A DNA stretch of 64,000 nt from Echinarachnius parma (GCA_037951105.1 JBAMJV010008487.1:61001-125000); one strand, 5' to 3'. Numbered from the stretch's first letter, positions 1 through 12,395 are shown. The notes: generated by a model from the sequence alone, not told the origin. Translations and numbers: made by a program.

Positions 1-384
1 CTAGTCTTCGCTTACCAGCGCGCTTTGGGTGAAATTACCTAGGCCAGGGTGTAAAACGGAAACGCGCAGCCGGAAAGGGGGGGGGGGGGGGGGGTGGGTG
101 GAATCCACTACTCTGCCGTCCCAAGGAATAACGGAGTATCTGACATTTTTGTTGATTTTCACTTTTTGGCAGAAATATACTCAATAAACAATGAGTGATA
201 CATTCAGTTTTTTGAAAAAATTTGGAACACAACTTTTTTCCCAACCCTCAAACCCAGTATCTACAAATATTGAATGTGTACACTAATACAGATGAACAGA
301 AGTCAACATGCATTTGGGTTGCAGGGCCCCTTTAACACTTTTAAAAACTTTTTACACATCATGTGATCATGTCGACAAGAAATG

Positions 385-623
385 TTCTGATTTGTATTAT
401 GATTCTAATACCAGTTTATTCACAATATTCTGTAGTATAATAAACATATAATAATACATGTTTTTGTTTTAAGATCACTCAATTTAAATTTCTTATTTCG
501 GCCTGTTTTTGAAACCTTTACATTTTTATTGACCGAAAAAAGAGGATCAAACTACGCGCAGCAGTTTTCCCATTCATTTGTACGCGCATTTAAAAGCCGA
601 TTGTAGCTGTTTTCACTGCCATG
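385..623 (+). repeat. Dispersed AT-rich repeat, copy without MITE
   Basis: This segment matches 20,440-21,230, which is split there by a TTAA-type MITE (20,534-21,069). Here the same sequence runs straight through one TTAA at 469-472, so it is an empty-site paralog. No coding potential is seen. The first 384 bases of the window hold a poly-G run (about 78-95) and otherwise nothing recognisable. Confidence 0.75.
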
Positions 624-689
624 TTTTGGCCAGGAGGATGTCACTCTGTCGGAGTGACGCGATTTTTGGTCACCGGAAGGTACTACTAC

Positions 690-960
690 CAGGCGCGCCG
701 GAAGCAGTTTTGGATTGGGGGGGGGGCAAAACCCGAAGGGGGCTCACGATTTATGTGTTTAGGGGCTCATGCCCAACCACACTCACAGAGTTGCCAACTT
801 TGAGCCAGGGGTGAGAGTGAGATATTGCGAGGATAACGCGACCAAGCCCGAGGGAGCGAAGTGACTGAGCGGAGTCCCCCTCCCACGGTAGGGAGCTTTT
901 GCATTTTTTGACTTGAAATTGTGCAATCTGGTGCATAAAAACATAATCCAACAACATAGC
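690..960 (+). repeat. GC-rich dispersed repeat, unit A, copy 1
   Basis: The unit starts at GGCGCGCCGGAAGCAG, continues through a G run, a block around GGGGCTCATGCCCAACC, the short motif GAGGGAGCGAAGTGACTGAG, and ends near AACAACATAGCTTA. Further copies are at 1,172-1,442, 9,070-9,360 (inverted) and 44,916-45,165. It reads through no meaningful frame and looks like a non-coding dispersed repeat. Confidence 0.7.
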
Positions 961-1097
961 TTACCAGTGGCGTAGACAGGTTCTTACACCTGGGGGGATG
1001 ATTTGCCGTTCACCGGACCAAGACCAATTTTTTCGCCCGAGACCGCCTGCCAAAATGTTTCAAGACCAAGTAAATTGCTTGAAAGTTCTCACAGTGT

Positions 1098-1150
1098 GTG
1101 TGTGTGTGTGTGTGTATGTGTGTGTGTGTGGGGGGGGGGGGGGGGGGGGG
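1098..1150. repeat. (GT)n followed by poly-G
   Basis: A GT dinucleotide tract runs directly into about 20 G residues, just upstream of the second unit A copy. It is a simple low-complexity tract. Confidence 0.9.
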
Positions 1151-1171
1151 TTAGATGTTAAGATGGTCGTG

Positions 1172-1442
1172 ACCAGGCGGGCCGGTGGCAGTTTTGGATG
1201 GGGGGGGGGCAAAACCTATGGAGGCTCACGATTTTTTGTGTGTAGGGGCTCATGCCCAACCACACTCACAGTGCTGCCAACTTTGAGCCAGATGTGAGAG
1301 TGAGACATTGCACTGGAGCGAAGCGACCAAGCCCGAGGGAGCGAAGTGACTGAGCGGGGGGAGGGTGTGGGAGGGGGGTGTCCCCCCTCCCACGGTAGGG
1401 AGCTTTTGCATTTTTGGACTTGAAATTGTGCAATCTGGTGCT
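1172..1442 (+). repeat. GC-rich dispersed repeat, unit A, copy 2
   Basis: Second direct copy of the 690-960 unit, again with a G run after the CCGGTGGCAGTTTTGG-like start and with the block ending near GAAATTGTGCAATCTGG. The stretch 1,443-2,150 that follows is AT-rich with no gene I can support. Confidence 0.7.
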
Positions 1443-2149
1443 TACCTAGATAGGAAATTCGGGCTTAACGGGCAATGGAACCCAAGCAAAATGTTGCTTT
1501 CATAGTCTTGAAGAGATTAAGAAGAAGAATCTCTGAAAGTTAGAGCATAATCGGGTAAGAAACAAGAATACTACGGCTCTTTGAAGATGTCCATTTATTC
1601 CTATGGGGAACTCAAATTGGCAACGCACTCTGATAAGTGTGTGGACAACTCCCCATAATTATGTTTTGTACACAAATGTTCACATTTTTACAGTTTTCTT
1701 CATAGTCACATTCCAGTCCATTCCCCCAACTCATGATATGTTATGTATAAAAGCATTCTACAAAACATATGTTGAACTCAAACGAAGGGTAAACATAAAT
1801 TTTGAGAAAATTTAACAAAACTGAAATTTTGTGTACAAAATGTATGGGGAGTTGCCCACAACTTTGCCAGAGTGCGTTGCCAATTTGAGTCACTCGAAGA
1901 AATACATGGCTCTTTTCAAAGAGCCATAGTTTTCTTATTTCTTGACCGATTGTGCTCAAATTTTCAGAGACTATTCATTATATTAGGTGTCTTATAGTGC
2001 ATGCAACAATTTGTCTGAATTTCATTGTCTATTAACATTGACTGTATCTGGGAAAGCGTGTTATGATTTGATCGACCAGAAATGTTAAATATATTTTCAC
2101 GAAGAAAACAAATAATTGACACACTAATAGTTCCAACATCACCATATGC

Positions 2150-3250
2150 CACATTATGTATGATCCAACAACATAGCCTATTGCCAAGAATGAGTCCCGA
2201 AGGGCCAAGCTACCGAAGGCTGGGGCAGAGCGAAATAGGGAGGGTTTAATGGGACGGGTATATCCCTCTCCCACGGAGAAGATTTTGCATTTATATATAT
2301 ACTTGAAATGGTGCAATTTGGTGCACGTCACACAAGCAGCCAGAGCAATGCCAGCCTACACTGGAACTACATGGCCCAATATACAGAAACAAAAATACTC
2401 ACCCCAGACCATACGCAAGTTACTCAACAAACTCTGTTCGCGCGCGAAGCGCGCAGCGAAAATTGAAAGTGGGTGTATAAATTACTTTTTGAACGTAAGA
2501 ATTAACAAGCCTTAGCTCATACAACTAATGTTTTCTTTCCCACTCTACAGATACACACAAAAAATATATCCTTCCTTAAAACCTGGGGGGGATGATTGTA
2601 CATGTCATCCTCCCACCTTGTGAGGTGGGGGGGATGCATCCCCCTCATCCCCCCCTCATCCCCCGCATAAAAACATAAACCATATGCCACATTATGTATG
2701 ATCCAACAACATAGCTTACAGCCCAAAATGAGTCCCGAGGGAGCGAAGCGACCGAGGGCTGGGGCAGAGCCAGAGGGGGAAGGTTTGGGAGGGGGTTTCC
2801 CCCTTCCACGGGGAAGATTTTGCATTCATATACATGAAATGGTGCAATTTGGTGCACGTCACACAAACAGCCTACACAGGAACTACGTGGACCGGTACAG
2901 AAAAATCCACCCTAGACGTACCATACGCAACTTACACAACAAACTGAGATAATTTGTTTGCGCGCGAAGCGCGCAGCGAAAACGTTAAATGGATGTATAA
3001 CTTAGTTTTTGAACGTTAGAATTAACAAGTATTGGGTGATACATTTAATTTTTTTTTTCCTTTTTCTTTCTCACTTTCTTTCTTTCTTTCTTTTCTTTTT
3101 TTTTTCTTTGTTTTTTGAGGGGGGGCTTTTTGGGGGGGCAAAAACGCGTTTTGCCCCCCCACTTTTTTGATTGGGGGCGGCCGCCCCCCCCCCCCCTGCC
3201 CTCCCCCCCCCCCCCCCCCACTTCCGGCGCCTATGTCTACTACTGGTTGC
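2150..3250. repeat. Left inner arm of inverted repeat
   Basis: This stretch holds two copies of the 190-bp tandem-array unit (2,150-2,340 and 2,640-2,860), each followed by a GCGCGAAGCGCGCAGCG palindromic block, then a C/T-rich and G/C homopolymer tract. The same order occurs inverted at 7,440-7,870. No coding sequence is supported. Confidence 0.65.
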
Positions 3251-3599
3251 ATTATGGGCTACTTGGGAACTGCAGTTAACCAATCACAGAGTAGTTCATA
3301 CGCGTCGTCACCGGATCGAGGTCAATAAAACAAGTTCATATCAGGGGGGTGTCACTGCTGCCAGAGTGTCGCGATTTTGGGTCATCGAAAGGAATACCAC
3401 TGCAGGTTGCATTATGGGATACTTGGGAATTACATAAACCAATCACAGAGCCGTTCATAAGCGTCGTCACCAGATCGAGGTCAATAAAACAAGTTGCATA
3501 TGCATACGTCACCATAGATCCCATTGTTCTCAAGCGTGATACAATCTAGGACAGTGCGCAGGAAAAAAGGCGCGATAGTCTACGCGCACTTCATAGCAT

Positions 3600-5590
3600 G
3601 ATGATTGGTCAAGTCTTTCTAGGTCACGACGCGATGACGTCTAGTGGTATTCCTTTTGTGCTTCAAAAATCGGTTCACTCCGCCATGTTGCCCATGTACA
3701 AAGTCTATTGGACACGTGACTTGCGCGCGTTAAGTGAGCCTCTTAGCAAAGACTGTAGAATTACAAGACAGCTCACTGGCGGTCGCGCAGCGATGTTCCT
3801 TCAAACAGAATGAAGATTCAAATCGAGCTTAAGGCCAGACCTTAGTAACCATATGGAATGTATTATATCACTGTATTTGTATCATTTTTATTAATAAAAA
3901 AACATTTTAAAATTATAGTCGATAGCTTTTTGGGAACAGATGTCCCCTTCGTTCGTAAGAATTTTAAAGAAAATAAGGATCAAACTGTACTTACAAATAC
4001 TCGGCAAATCAGGCTAGCATGAAGATTAAGCAACAGCTTTAAGTGTCGACCTTAGTAACCTTTAGGGCTATGTCTTTATGTAGAATTAATATTATCCTCA
4101 TGATAAGAAAAATATTTAAAAATTATAGGCGATAGCGATTATACAATTGAAATCAAAGCTGTGAGAAACATATTTTTTAAATTTAAAGATTTTTACCGTG
4201 TAGAGAAAAATGGCAATGGCTACTCGCGTATTATAATGTTAATGCGCGCTCAGTCCGCGCACTGTCTTTATTTAATTCTTTATAATTGTACGCGCAAATT
4301 GTGCGCAAAGCAAATTTCACGCGCGATATGCAAATTTGGGGTCGTCAAACTTTATCACGTCATCTTGAAGTTATTTTTAGTCAGGCGAAGTAAACATTGT
4401 TATTGTGACGTGATAATGAAAAGCCTGCGTATCAAAGTGCGTGTTAATTTTGTACATCGCGCTCTGCCCATTCACTTTGTACACGATAATTGCACAGTGG
4501 TCGGTCTTTCCATTAAGCGTCTTTGCTCTTAGTTATAAACGGGTTGGTTTGTTTATTCATACTTCTATGGTTCATATGCATACGTCACCATGGATCCCAT
4601 TGTTCTCATAAGCGTGATAAAATCTAGGACAGTGCGCAGGAAAATAGGCGCGATAGTTTACGCACTGCATAGCATGATGACAAAGACTGTAGAATTACAA
4701 GACAGCTCACTGGCGGTCGCGCAGCGATGTCCCTTCAAACAGAATGAAGATTCAAATCGAGCTTAAAAGAAAGTTGGGTACACCCAGGGGTTTGGGTACA
4801 GTACTGAATCTTGTTCATTTTAATTAATGAAAAAACATTTTAAAATTATTGTCGATGAGCTTTTTTTGAACAAATGTTCCCTTTGTTAGTATTAATTTAA
4901 ACAAAAATAAGGATCAAAACGTACTTACTTAAACTCGGCAAATTCAGGCTAGTATGACGATTGAACATCAGCTTATCTCCAAGTTGGGTACACCTAGGGG
5001 ACACATTGTTTTGCTTATTTAATTTTGTCTTTGTTTAGTTAAAAATATTTAAAAATTATTGTCGATCGCTTTTTTGCGTTTAGAATTATAGCTGTGAAAA
5101 ATATATTTTCTGAAATTTAAAGATCTTACCGTGTAGAGAAAAAATGGCAATGGCTACTCGCGTATTTTAATGTTAACGCGCGCTCAGTCCGCGCACTGTC
5201 TTTATTTAATTCTTTATTATTGTACGCGCATCCAAGTGCGCAAAACAAATTTCACGCGCGATATGCAAATTTGGGGTCATCAAACTTTATCTTGAAGTTA
5301 TTTTTAGTCAGGCGAAGTAAACATTGTTATTGTGACGTCATAATGAAAAGCCTGCGTATCAAAGTGCGTGATAATTTTGTACATCGCGCTCTGCCCATTC
5401 ACTTTGTACAGGATAATTGTACAGTGGTCGGTCTTTCCATTAAGCGTCTTTGATGATGATTGGTCAAGTATTTCTAGGTCACTACGCGATGACGTAGAGA
5501 AGTAGTACACGGGAGCTTCAAAAATCGTGTCACTCCGCCATATTGCCCATGTACAAAGTCTATGGGACACGTGACTTGCGCGCTTTAAGT
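3600..5590. repeat. Tandemly duplicated AT-rich block
   Basis: The segment 4,161-4,520 is repeated at 5,100-5,450 with high similarity, including the run ending GGTCGGTCTTTCCATTAAGC. Sequence around 3,590-3,800 recurs at 4,655-4,760, 5,450-5,600 and 6,690-6,760, and inverted at 6,915-7,280. Short open frames are shared between the copies but have no recognisable domains. Confidence 0.65.
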
Positions 5591-5605
5591 AGTAACAAAG
5601 ACTAT

Positions 5606-6686
5606 AGCCGTATTCACACGATAAAAGCCAATCTTGTGGTTATCTTGCGGTTATCTCGTGGTTTGCAATTCTTAAGAATATCTTGTGGTTAGCGCTCGTT
5701 TCAACACGCAAAACTCGTGGTTATCTTGTGGTTTCCAAACCACAAGATTACGCACACTGCAAAAAATGCGCAATCTCGTGGTTATCTTGTGGTTTCCAAA
5801 CCACAAGATAACCACAAGATACTTGTAAGATTTTGCGCAGAATGAGCGCGCAGTCTATTTTGTTTACAGTCTGAACACAATCAGCTTCGAGACTCGTAGT
5901 TTGGGTTGACCTCATGACCGAGATATGCTTCCGGTGTGAAAACAAGTCAAGTGAGTGCGCGTGACCTCAAATGAGTAAGGCGCGCACACTACTTCCGGAT
6001 TTAATTCTTAAGAATTGCAACTATCGAGAATTGGCATCGTTTGAACACACATTTTGAAGTTCTTAAAGGGATAGTTGAGTTCTGGTAAGGAGAGTACAGT
6101 TTTAGTGAAACTGAATTTTAGTAACCAAAACCTGCATCATTACATTACAAACTAATAGTTATAACTAGAAAGGAACACAAAATTACAAATGACGTAGTAA
6201 AGATCATGTTATCATTCAAAAAGAGCCGTTAAAACGTAAGAGGGCGCTCTCTAAACACTCATCGGTTTCAACCATTTTGAATAAAATATTGTGCATGTGA
6301 TGCTTTGTTGAAATAGTGATTAGATAGAGAAATAACCAACAACTATTTAAATACCTATTTTGTAACTTTTTGAAAAGAGGAAGCATTTTTTTGAATTTTT
6401 AACGGCTGGTTCAAAATTCTCTAATAAACCCGGGGCCCCGGGTTTATTACAAATTGTTATATTTATGGATATTTCAGCCGTTTCTGAACCGATTTTGATC
6501 AAACAAAGATGATTTTATTGTTTAAATATTATGCTCTTTCAAATTTTACACTCAGTTTTTCATTACCTCACAAACCAATTAAGTAGTCTAGCGCCCTCTC
6601 TACCAAAACTCAACTTTCCCTTTAAGAACTGCAATTCTTAAGAATTGCAGTTCTTAAGAATTAGCTTTCCTCGTGTGAATACGGCT
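5606..6686. mobile_element. MITE with 16-bp TIR and 3-bp TSD
   Basis: The ends are perfect inverted copies (AGCCGTATTCACACGA at the left). Each end abuts TAT (5,603-5,605 and 6,687-6,689). Uninterrupted versions of the host sequence (AAAGACTGTAGAATTACAAG) occur at 3,748 and 4,682, so the insertion point is fixed by paralogy. A 3-bp duplication is known for PIF/Harbinger elements, but TAT is not their usual TWA, so superfamily is uncertain. The subterminal regions carry repeated ATCTTGTGGTTA motifs, and a TTAA-type MITE is nested inside. Confidence 0.8.
6067..6621. mobile_element. TTAA-type MITE, family 1, copy A
   Basis: Begins AGGGATAGTTGAG and ends with the inverted counterpart CAACTTTCCCT. 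TTAA lies on both sides (6,063-6,066 and 6,622-6,625). It shares internal blocks with copies at 12,396, 15,550 and 20,534, including ACAAACTAATAGTTATAACT and the GCGCCCTCTCTACCAAAACT end. It is nested inside the 5,606-6,686 element. TTAA duplication is the known signature of piggyBac-type elements; assignment to that group is inference because no transposase is present. Confidence 0.85.
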
Positions 6687-6914
6687 TATAGAATTACAAG
6701 ACAGCTCACTGGCGGTCGCGCAGCGATGTCCCTTCAAACAGAATGAAGATTTAAATCGAGCTTAGGAGAAAGTTGGGTACACCCAGAGGTTTGGGTACAG
6801 TACCGAATCTTGTTCATATTAATTAATCAAAAAACATTTAAAAATTATAGTCGATAGCTTTTTTTTTTAATAAATGTTCCCTTTGTTAGTATTAATTTAA
6901 ACAAAAGTAAGGGG

Positions 6915-7440
6915 CAAGATGGCGGAGTGACTCGATTGTTGAAGCTTCCGAGGAATACCACTAGACGTCATCGCGTAGTGACCTAGAAAGATTTGACCAA
7001 TCATCATGCTATGAAGTGCGTAGACTATCGCGCCTATTTTCCTGCGCACTGTCATTAAAAAAAGCATATAATTATGAATAAACAAACCAACTCGTTTATA
7101 ACAAGAAGGCTTACATAACGCGCGCAAGTCACGTGTCCCATAGACTTTGTACATGGGCAATATGGCGGAGTGACACGATTTTTGAAGCTCCCGTGTATTA
7201 CTTCTCTACGTCATCGCGTAGTGACCTAGTAATACTTGACCAATCATCATGCTATGCAGTGCGCTATCGCGCCTATTTTCCCGCGCTTATGAGAACAATG
7301 GCATCCATTGTGACGTATGCATATGAACTTGTTTTATTGACCTCGATCCGGTGACGACGCGTATGAACTACTCTGTGATTGGTTAACTGTAGTTCCCAAG
7401 TAGCCCATAATGCAACCAGTAGTAGTAGTACCTTCCGGTC
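6915..7440 (-). repeat. Right inner arm of inverted repeat
   Basis: Two inverted copies of the 3,590-3,720 block (near 6,915-7,055 and 7,150-7,290) are followed by the inverted counterpart of 3,241-3,330, including ATTGGTTAACTGTAGTTCCC. Together with 2,150-3,560 it forms the inner arms of the large inverted structure. Confidence 0.65.
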
Positions 7441-7834
7441 ATAGGCGCCGGAAGTAGGGGGGCAGGGGGGCGGCCGCCCCCCCCCCCCCCAATCCAAAAA
7501 GTGGGGGGGCAAAACGCGTTTTTGCCCCCCCAAAAAGCCCCCCCCCCCCCTCAAAACAAAAAAGGAAAAAAAAAAGAAAAGAAAGAAAGAAGGAAAAAGG
7601 AAAAGGAAAAAAATTAATGTATCACCCAATACTTATTAATTCTAACGTTTAAAAACTAAGTTATACATCCATTTAACGTTATCGCTGCGCGCTTCGCGCG
7701 CAAACAAATTATCTCAGTTTGTTGTGTAACTTGCGTATGGTACGTCTGGGGTGGATTTTTCTGTACCGGTCCACGTAATTCCTGTGTAGGCTGTTATTGC
7801 TCTGGCTGTTTGTGTGACGTGCATCATACCGCAT

Positions 7835-9125
7835 ATGGTTTATGTTTTTATGCACAAAATTGCACCATTTCAAGTATATAAATGCAAAATCTTCCCCGTG
7901 GGAGGGGGATACCCCCTCCCAAACCCTCCCCCTCTGGCTCTGCTCCAGCCCTCGATCGCTTCGCTCCCTCGGGACTCATTTTTGGCTGTAAGCTATGTTG
8001 TTGGATCATACATAATGTGGCATATGGTTTATGTTTTTATGCACCAAATTGCACCATTTCAAGTATATAAATGCAAAATCTTCCCCGTTGGAGGGGATAC
8101 CCCCTCCCAAACCCTCTCCCTCTGGCTCTGACCCAGCCCTCGGTCGCTTCGCTCCCTCGGGACTCATTTTTGGCTGTAAGCTATGTTGTTGGACCACATG
8201 TTGTTGCACCATTTCAAGTATATAAATGCAAAATCTTCTCCGTAGGAGGGGGATACTCCCTCCCAAACCTTCCCCATCTGGCTCTGACCCAGCCCTCGGT
8301 CGCTTCGCTCCCTCAGGACTCATTTTTGGCTGTAAGCTATGTTGTTGGATCATACATAATGTGGCATATGGTTTATGTTTTGTATGCACAAAATTGCACC
8401 ATTTCAAGTATATAAATGCAAAATCTTCCCCGTGGGAGGGGCTACCCCCTCCCAAACCCTCCTCCTATGGCTCTGACCCAGCCCTCGGTCGCTTCGCTCC
8501 CTCGGGACTCATTTTTGGCTGTAAGCTATGTTGTTGGATCATACCGCATATGGTTTATGTTTTTATGCACAAAATTGCACCATTTCAAGTATATAAATGC
8601 AAAATCTTCCCCGTGGGAGGGGCATACCCCCTCCCAAACCCTCCCCCTCTGGCTCTGACCCAGCCCTCGGTCGCTTCGCTCCCTCGGGACTCATTTTTGG
8701 CTGTAAGCTATGTTGTTGGATCATACATAATGTGGCATGGTTTATGTTTGTATGCACCATTTCAAGTATATAAATGCAAAATCTTCCCCGTGGGAGGGGG
8801 ATACCCCCCCTCCCAAACCCTCCCCCTATGGCTCTGACCCAGCCCTCGGTCGCTTCACTCCCTCGGGACTCATTTTTGGCTGTAAGCTTTGATGTTGGAT
8901 CACACAAATGTGGCATATGGTTTATGTTTGTATGCACCAGAATGCACTATTTCAAGTACATACATGCAAAATCTTCCCCGTGGGAGGGGGATACACCCTC
9001 CCATACCCTCCCCCTCTGGCTCTGCTCCAGCCCTCGGTCGCTTCGCTCCCTCGGGACTCATTTTTGGTTGTAAGCTTTGTTGTTGGATTGTGTTTTTATG
9101 CACCAGATTGCACAATTTCAAGTCA
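7835..9125. repeat. Tandem array, ~155-190 bp unit, about 7 copies
   Basis: The landmark AAATGCAAAATCTTCC recurs near 7,880, 8,068, 8,223, 8,413, 8,597, 8,772 and (diverged) 8,962. Each unit carries TCGCTTCGCTCCCTCGGGAC and TAAGCTATGTTGTTGGA. Spacings are unequal (about 154-190) because of internal deletions. Single copies occur at 2,150, 2,640 and 45,165-45,420 in the opposite orientation. The overlapping open frames are products of the repeat and not a gene. Confidence 0.85.
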
Positions 9126-9404
9126 AAAAATGCAAAAGCTCCCTACCGTGGGAGGGGGGACTCCACTCAGTCACTTCGCTCCCTCGGGCTTGGTCGCTTT
9201 ATCTTCGCAATGTCTCACTCTCACCCCTGGCTCAAAGTTGGCAACTCTGTGAGTGTGGTTGGGCATGAGCCCCTAAACACATAAATCGTGAGCCCCCTTA
9301 GGGTTTTGCCCCCCCCCCCCCCCCCCCCAATCCAAAACTGCTTCCGGCGCGCCTGCTTCCGGTGACCAAAAATCGCGTCACTCTGGCAAAGTGACACCCC
9401 CCTG

Positions 9405-10530
9405 AAAAAAAGCCCAGAACAAGCAAATTACTCAAGCTAAAAGACCTATGTATAGTCTGATAATAAAATCTAGGAAGTTAAGACTTCCTTTAGACATATA
9501 GCAGGGGATTGCATTACCGAACGGGTTGTATTACCGTACATGCAAATTCCCATAGGAAAAACGTTCGAAATTTTAGAATTGATTTTGACAGTCGGCATTA
9601 ACGGAGAATAATAATAACATGTTCAGCAAACATTTTCCATCATTTCCCGAAGAAAATAAGCGTCCTGGGGCGTTATACGCGCATTTTCCGCGCACCAGTG
9701 ACAGCGCGCATGTCAATGACATTCCCATGCAAAACGTTCACTTTCGGTTTTGCAACACGAAAATTTGCGTCGGGAAGAGGCTTCTTTTTTGGAAGGGTTT
9801 ACAAGAAAGTTGTTGTGGAGAAAAATCGGTAAATTCTTGAAGATATTTTATATCAAAAGTGTCTTTATGAGTTTATGCAGCTGCTCGTATAATTTCCACT
9901 TTGGTTTCATGCATCTAATGTTTGTTTTGTGCCGTCAAACAAAAAGTATCCGGTAATAGGACACGATACCATATAGGTAGAACTTTTTGATCGTATAGTG
10001 GTGCCCGTACCATACAGGTTTTGGCATCCGCGCACCCTCCCAGTGCAGTTTTCTGGGTGACTTGACTGATGAAATCTGACCTACATTAAGTAATACGCTT
10101 ATATACGCGCGCAATAAGCGCGTATACGCAATTGCGATAATCTTACAAATGCACAATCAAAATATTAAGTCATTCCGTGTAATATTATTGAAACACAAGG
10201 TACTTTTTTTCGCCTTGATCTTTCTTCCAAACCAGCATCATAGTGCACAGTAAAATTGGTAAGTTGATTTCAATTATTTAGTAAAATGATCCCAAAATCA
10301 TTCTTTTTGCGAGAGCGACCGCTTCCGTCTTCTCACATGACGAACAAGTATCGTACAATCGATATTATCGGTTATTTACGATTTGGGGAACAAATAACAA
10401 CAAAAAGAAGAAAATAACGGAAGATGTCGTCGTGAAATAGCGCTATGCTGGTATCCGCTCACCCTTACATTGAATGCGTATTGCGTGTTATGGACTATAG
10501 CGAGAATGCGATGGCATTGTGTTTCTTAAC
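9405..10530. other. No gene seen
   Basis: This is AT-rich sequence between the large inverted structure and the GAT repeat. Short frames have no domain, no splice context and no similarity I recognise. Confidence 0.5.
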
Positions 10531-10536
10531 ATTAAT

Positions 10537-10568
<32 letters not shown>

Positions 10569-10635
10569 ATAATGAACGTGATGGTAATTCAAATAAATAA
10601 ATGGGATGCTGATGATGAAGATAATGATGTTGATT

Positions 10636-10668
<33 letters not shown>

Positions 10669-10836
10669 GTGATTATAATGAACGTGATGGTAATCCAAAG
10701 AAATAAATGGGATGCTGATGATGAAGATAATGATGTTGATTATGATGATGATGATGATGATGATGATGACGATGGTTATGACGGTGCTCGTAATTATGAT
10801 GATGATCAGCTTGGCAATCAAATACTTTAAGAAGAA

Positions 10837-10885
<49 letters not shown>

Positions 10886-11480
10886 CTGATGATAATAATG
10901 ATGATAATGATGATGGAGGTGGTGATGATGATGATTATTATGGTGATTATGATCATCATCATGAGGATTAAATAGTGAACGTGGTGGTAATTCAAAGAAA
11001 TAAAGGGGACGGTGCTCGTGATGATGATGGTGATAATCCGATCAGCAATTCAAAGACTTTAAGAAGAAGATGATGATGATAATGATGGTGATGATGATTA
11101 TCATGATCATGATGATCATTATGATTATAATGAACATGCTGGTAATTCAAAGAAATAAAGGGGATGGTGATGATGATGATGATGATGACGATGGTCATGA
11201 CGGTGCTCGTGATGATGATGGTGATGATCCGTTCGGCAATTCAAATACTTTAAGGAGATGATGATGATGTTAATGATTATGATGATGATGATGACGGTGA
11301 TTGTGATGATGATGGCGACAGTATGGAAATTCAAAGACTTTAAGGAGACGATGATGATGCTGATTATGATGCTGGTGGTGATGGTGATGATGATGATGAT
11401 GATGATGATGATAATGAGAATGACGATGATAATGAACTTGATGTGGAAGAAATCGTATGTGATGATGATAATGTTGAAGA
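10537..11480. repeat. (GAT)n microsatellite with ~100 bp higher-order repeats
   Basis: Long GAT/ATG trinucleotide tracts are broken by recurring spacers such as GTGATGGTAATTCAAA and AAATAAATGGGATGCTGATG. The spacers recur about every 100 bp. This gives a higher-order structure in which GAT tracts expand between copies of a short unique spacer. Apparent poly-Met/Asp or poly-Ile/His frames are artefacts of the repeat. Confidence 0.9.
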
Positions 11481-12120
11481 CGATTTTTGTTTCATTTTGA
11501 ATAGGTTGTGAGAAAACAAAAAAGGCATCTAGCTCTGTCCTTGAGAACAGCCTCAGCATACTATATTTCCAAAATATCATACAAATTAGTTGACTTATTG
11601 TATTTTTCTCTTAATGTTTAACTTGTGTTCACTCTTGTTCGCATGGTTGATTGTTTATTTCGGTTATGTTGTTGTTGGTTGTTTTCAGGGTCGCATTTGG
11701 TTTAAAATTATTTATTCACCTACTATAACATGATATTTCTTTCATTATATAATCGCTAACGAAATGATAGATTATTTAGATTCTAGACTAGATAATCGTA
11801 ATTACTTGAATAATTTTGTATAAGCATTGAAGGTATTACACACTAAATGTTTTTCTATTTTGGACTTTATTGGATTTACTAAGTACTTATACTGATCAAT
11901 GCCCGATAAAGATGTTGATAATTATGTTATTATTGAAAAAAATGATTCTTTAAAAAAAAAAAAATGTTTTGTACTTCTTGAAAATTCATTAATTTGTTCA
12001 CCCTATAAATATTTTCCTGCGACTGAAAAACTTGGAAGATTATAAATAACTCTAATCATTTGGAATCAACATTTAAAAAATATAATCTACTGTATTAATT
12101 TATTCTAATTTGTGTATTGT
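11481..12120. other. No gene seen
   Basis: AT-rich DNA with a short poly-A run near 11,952. No open frame of note and no repeat that I can match within the window. Confidence 0.5.
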
Positions 12121-12121
12121 A

Positions 12122-12145
12122 TGTGTGTGTGTGTGTGCGTGCGTG

Positions 12146-12211
<66 letters not shown>

Positions 12212-12212
12212 T
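12122..12212. repeat. (GT)n microsatellite
   Basis: About 90 bases of GT dinucleotides with a few C and A interruptions. Confidence 0.95.
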
Positions 12213-12395
12213 AAAGGGTAAACTAGGAGTTCACTTACAAAAGTGGGAACACCATTAATTACATGTAATATGATTAATTTTATTTTGTTAGAATAATAGG
12301 GAATTTGTTAATTAGTATTAAGCTTCTGGGTCTCTACCCTCTTTAGTTGAATGTGACAGCTTTCTATATTGTTAATTAATTACTCTTTAGGTTAA

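Larger units (their letters stand above)
631..9404. mobile_element. 8.8 kb nested inverted-repeat (foldback-like) composite
   Basis: The outer ends are inverted copies. The left end begins CAGGAGGATGTCACT at 631 and the right end closes with the complement of CAGGGGGGTGTCACT at 9,404; similarity runs through a shared block reading GTCACCGGAAG and the G/C homopolymer. Inside, 690-960 is inverted relative to 9,070-9,360, and 2,150-3,560 is inverted relative to 7,160-7,870. The same terminal motif recurs internally at 3,344. No transposase frame is present and no target-site duplication is obvious. It may be one large foldback transposon or several nested ones; I infer the former only weakly. 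Confidence 0.55.

Noticed and set aside
966..990. hAT MITE tip CAGTGGCGTAGACAGG
   Set aside because: No matching opposite end or 8-bp duplication could be found nearby, so it is not listed as an element.
7835..9125. Possible CRISPR-like array
   Set aside because: Whole units are repeated without unique spacers of constant size, and the context is eukaryotic.
7814..9284. Long overlapping plus- and minus-strand open frames (up to 203 aa) across the 190-bp array
   Set aside because: They repeat with the array period, change frame between units and are GC-block artefacts of a non-coding tandem repeat.
10567..11580. Poly-His/Ile and poly-Met/Asp proteins
   Set aside because: Direct translation of GAT/ATG repeats in different frames.
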